A DNA stretch of 64,000 bases from NCBI GenBank assembly GCA_948567375.1, contig OX419757.1, forward strand, positions 18,600,001 through 18,664,000. The letters run 5' to 3'. Under the pieces are notes generated by a model. It ran no database searches. It worked only from the letters and a program-made list of their open reading frames with translations, and had not been told where the DNA came from. The DNA is from Lunularia cruciata. Taxonomy: Eukaryota > Streptophyta > Marchantiopsida > Lunulariales > Lunulariaceae. This document shows positions 60,875-64,000 of this stretch, one piece after another; position 1 is the first letter of the stretch; each line of letters begins with the position of its first letter. The position numbers were made by a program, and so were the translations under genes.

Positions 60875-60944
60875 AAATTTAATCCAACAAGAAATACAAC
60901 TAGGTATTTCTTGTTGGATTAAATTTCAACAAGATATCTTGTTG
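60875..60944. repeat. Perfect 23 bp hairpin followed by an 18 bp palindrome
   Basis: The arm at 60875-60897 (AAATTTAATCCAACAAGAAA and three more bases) is exactly reverse-complemented at 60904-60926 across a 6-base loop. CAACAAGATATCTTGTTG, a perfect palindrome, follows at 60927-60944. GAAGATGGAGAAGGAGAAG-type purine tracts lie on both sides (60846-60868 and 60956-60988). Confidence 0.95.
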
Positions 60945-60949
60945 CAAAG

Positions 60950-62040
60950 ACTAGAAGATGAAGATGAAGATGGAGAAGGAGAAGGAGATTTAGATATGCT
61001 TGAATTATTGATTAGTGGGTGGGAGTTTGCACATATGCGTAGATACTTGGAACCACAAGTTATAATCCTCATAGTCTAGAAATCTAGAGCCAAAGGCCTT
61101 TTGCCAACTTACTAGAAATGGATGTTAATTCCTTTTCAGCATTAGTAGATTTGATAAGAATGCACCATATTTTTGAATAAAACTAGTGGCGAGAGCAAAC
61201 ACCAATGTGGCTCCAAGTAGCTCTAGCTCTCAATATCACGGAAATGGAGCTTGTGTTGCAAGGGATTTCAACATTTGGGGCATTAGTGCAAGTTCAACAA
61301 CTGCCTTTACTGACCAAGTTATGATTGCCATATTAGATTTGATGAGGAGTCAAGTTGCATGGCCTGAGCACAAAGAGAGGAGGAGGATATCTGCTGTTTT
61401 TGCACAAAAGGTTTCCTTGGTTGTGTTGGTTTGGTAGATGGAACTTTGTTTCCTCTTGCCACTTGACCCATGGTGGATGGAGAAATCTATTTTAGCTGAA
61501 AGGGCTCATATTCCATAAACAATCAAGTGATTTGCAATAATAAAAGGAAAATTGTACATTTTATTGGAGGTAAATGTTCTATATTTTTTTTTCGTAGTTA
61601 AGTTCATTATCATTGGTGTTCCTCTTTGTATTAAAGGTTTGTGGTTGGTTTGTTTATCTGCAAGAATACTAGGATCATATCACGACATGACTTGTTTGAA
61701 AAAATCATCACTATGGAATGATTTGAACCAAAGAGGGAGTGTTGTAGTTTTGAGTCCATAGAGTACCTTTTAGGTGATTCTGGTTATGTATCCATGCATC
61801 ACCTAGTCCTTGCATTCAAGCAAGCCCAAACAAAGGACAAGCAAGAGTTCAACAAGTATTTGGCAAAGGCAATGGTGATAAATGAGCATTGTATAGGAGT
61901 ATTGAAAGCTAGATGGCATTCTGTTCATAAGCTTAGAGTGAAACTTAAAGGATAATAGTAGAAATGCATATTTTTTTAAGTGGGTTTTAGTTTGTATTAT
62001 TTTACATAAGTTTTTAATCAATAATTTTGATGTTTGGTTA
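60950..62040 (+). pseudogene. PIF/Harbinger-type DDE transposase remnant
   Basis: The product would have cut and pasted a class II DNA transposon. From 61186 the frame reads toward AWPEHKERRRISAVFAQKGF-like sequence, then (near 61420-61550, after a one-base shift) LVDGTLFPLAT, which carries the first catalytic D, and YSINNQVICNNKRKI. A candidate intron (GTAAAT near 61570 to TTAAAG near 61639) precedes GSYHDMTC. The second D is in LGDSGY (about 61774-61791) and the glutamate in INEHCIGVLKARW (about 61880-61920). Stops and shifts break it. I did not find terminal inverted repeats. An acidic GEGEGD tract and FAHMRRYLEP upstream (60960-61060) may be the N terminus. Confidence 0.85.
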
Positions 62041-62566
62041 GAAGACGCTGGTGGATTTATAAAGGAAACTCAAACAAATCTAGAAATGTCTTTTAATGGA
62101 ATAGAGCTCAATAGAGAAGAAAGTATGTCAAGGATGATGCAAAAATGACTTGCTTATCATGTCAATGATATATTGGAAATTAAATGAGATCATGTTTCTC
62201 TACAATAAAAATATCATTCTTCTAATTCTACATATCTTGTAAATGTTTCTAGTATTTATTCCATAGTTTTTTAAACATTCTCATATGTTGTTGCCTTGAC
62301 AAACACCAAGCTTAAAAAAATTTATGTTGCTTCCTTCTCGGATCTTATGTAAAAATGCAAGAATGCACTTAGGGATACCCGGTGACACTTGTTGGTGCTT
62401 GATGATGCCTAGTGTAAACTTGAAGTCATTGGATACCACTGGCTAACGCCCAATATGCTATGGAAGAGTCATTGGATGGCATTGGGGGATGCTAGTGTGC
62501 TTTGGCAAGTGGTTGGTAAGGGTGATGTTGGTTGACACTTACTCGTAGATGCTCAAGGGTGTTGAG

Positions 62567-63025
62567 TGTAGAAGACCAAGACCGAGGAGAGAAATAAGAG
62601 AATGGAAGCTCACATTGGGACACTTGAATGAGGGAAATCTCCGAATGCCTAGCATGAGCTTTGGCTCTTGTATTTATAGGGATCCTACAAGGCTCTTGAG
62701 AAGCTTCTCAAGAAGCTTCCTTGAGCCGCTTTCTTGGAGTGCAAGCCAAGTTAATTGGGAAGCTTCTCAAGAAGCTTCCTTCTAGAAGTCGCTTACTTGG
62801 CGTGCAAGCTAAGCTAGTTGGAAGCTTCTAGAAGCTACCCAATTGGGGTGCAAGCTAAGCTAGTCGGGAAGCTTCCCAAGAAGCTACCCACTTGAGGTGC
62901 AAGCTAAGCTAGCCGGGAAGCTTCCCAAGAAGCTTCATAGATACTTCTGGAATATTCTAGGCTAATATGTCTTATTTGCTACTTTGTTAGCCTACTAACT
63001 TTGTGTTAAACTCCATATCGTTACA
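62567..63025 (-). repeat. Solo LTR, HSE-rich family (copy 4)
   Basis: Starts TGTAGAAGACC and ends CGTTACA. It has the densest array of GAAGCTTC units of all copies. No internal element sequence adjoins it, and flanking five-base duplications are not clear (TTGAG against CTCAG). Confidence 0.85.
62671..62941 (-). promoter_or_regulatory. LTR promoter with TATA box and heat-shock-element-like array
   Basis: In minus sense, TATAAATA (62671-62678) is preceded upstream by repeated GAA/TTC units. Two GAAGCTTC boxes lie at 62700-62707 and 62712-62719, a similar pair at about 62759-62778, and GAAGCTTCTAGAAGC at 62821-62835. That last site is a perfect three-unit heat-shock element (GAAnnTTCnnGAA). 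More boxes lie up to about 62936. Position just upstream of TATA is where HSF sites act. Function is inferred from the pattern alone. Confidence 0.6.
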
Positions 63026-64000
63026 CTCAGAGCCGCCCGACACATTGAATATATTTGGATATTGCCCATTGGTGCTTGATAGTGCCCGTCCCATAGCCGC
63101 ATGATGGTGCTCCTCTTATGTAACAAGCATGTGCGCCAATTGGCTACATGGTGTGCTGCATGTGGCCGTCAGTTGCTGCTCAAGATTTTGATTTTTTTCT
63201 CATTAAATTTGGGTTCTTTCTCATGAAGTACCAATTTAGTGAGTGCAGTTTATATTAACAATTGGTCATGTAGGGGCTATATAAACATTCCTCCCTGTTG
63301 ATATATTTCACAATTTTGGGACCAAGATTTGAAACTAAGCAGAAGGGTTTAAGAGAGGGTTCAAGAGCAGTTTCATGAGAGTAGATGTAGTAAATTCTAA
63401 ATATTAGCTTCTGAATAGTAGTGAAAGGTGAGAGGAAAGAAAGGAGCAAGGAGCCCAAGAATTTTATCAATCAAATTCCTTCATTTGAGTTCTTGCATTT
63501 CCTATGTTCTTCATAGCAAAATTTGGAGTTAAGAGAAGATTGTTGATGATGAGGGTATGAGGAATACTCAAGAAAGAGATTGGCTTATTGGATTCCACAC
63601 CATTTAACACCCAATAAACTTAATCAAATGGTGTTGGATGGACAAACATCAAATTTGAACAGCAGTAGTTGGAATCATGAAGGTTGATCTTGATGTAGTT
63701 GGCCTCAAAATCACCCTTGGCCTACATTACCCATGTCCAGAGGTAATTCTCTTTCTTTCCTCAATTATTTTCTCCATTTTTCCTCTAGTTTTCAAATGTT
63801 TATCTCCATTTCTGTTTATTCTTTCACTTTAGAATCACAATGTTTAGTGCTTATGGGCGCCACCTAGTGCCAATTGGGTCAATCCGGGAGCGCCTCCTTG
63901 CACCACCTTGCATCACCAAGCGTTGACTCATTGAACCTTAAACCCCTTCTCTATCTTGTAGTGCCAATGAGCATCACCCGATGCTAACTCCTTTGTTTTT
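63026..64000. other. Right-end intergenic DNA
   Basis: No gene is recognised. GC-richer patches with CACC/GGTG motifs (about 63030-63170 and 63840-63990) resemble 62350-62560, so the solo LTR probably landed inside an older unnamed repeat. Confidence 0.35.

Noticed and set aside
1-64000. tRNA, rRNA or other structured RNA genes
   Set aside because: None was recognised by eye; a covariance-model search would be needed to exclude small ones.

Overview
This window is plant nuclear DNA. Two intron-containing genes with recognisable plant products sit near its ends: a xyloglucan endotransglucosylase/hydrolase (XTH) at 2839-3992 and a DedA/TMEM41-type multi-pass membrane protein at 56705-59007. 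About 50 kb of nested LTR retrotransposons lies between them. The compact XTH gene with short introns would suit an early-diverging land plant such as a moss or liverwort, but that placement is a guess.

Layout. 1-5050: XTH gene and flanks. 5120-9744: a decayed Ty1/copia element on the minus strand (copia F) with one LTR. 10491-20411: element A, a nearly complete Ty3/gypsy-type element on the minus strand. 20416-24200: AT-rich DNA without genes. 24200-26800: element B, a minus-strand 3' piece of the same family. 26806-37465: element P1, a plus-strand copy split by a second copia element (E, 28405-33958) and a solo LTR. 37466-48490: element D, another plus-strand copy split by a different gypsy element (C, 39314-44740) and a solo LTR. 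48491-54100: AT-rich decayed repeats. 54450-60840: the DedA gene and its surroundings. 60950-62050: a PIF/Harbinger-type transposase remnant. 62567-63025: a solo LTR.

The main discovery is the family of A, B, P1 and D. Read from its minus strand, element A encodes gag, aspartic protease, a complete C5 cytosine-DNA methyltransferase (motifs I, IV, VI, VIII, IX and X in canonical order, with the PCQ catalytic motif), reverse transcriptase, RNase H and integrase, and ends in a C4HC3 PHD finger. The element thus carried a possible chromatin reader on its integrase and a DNA-methylation writer in its polyprotein. Methyltransferase remnants recur in P1 and D, and the PHD finger recurs in B, so both were ancestral to the family. 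All copies now carry stops and frameshifts, and many of the changes look like C-to-T decay at CG and CHG sites.

A second theme is an LTR family (25790-26308, 39314-39710, 44251-44740, 62567-63025). Its minus-sense promoter carries arrays of GAAGCTTC heat-shock-element-like units just upstream of a TATA box, an arrangement like that of heat-responsive plant retrotransposons.
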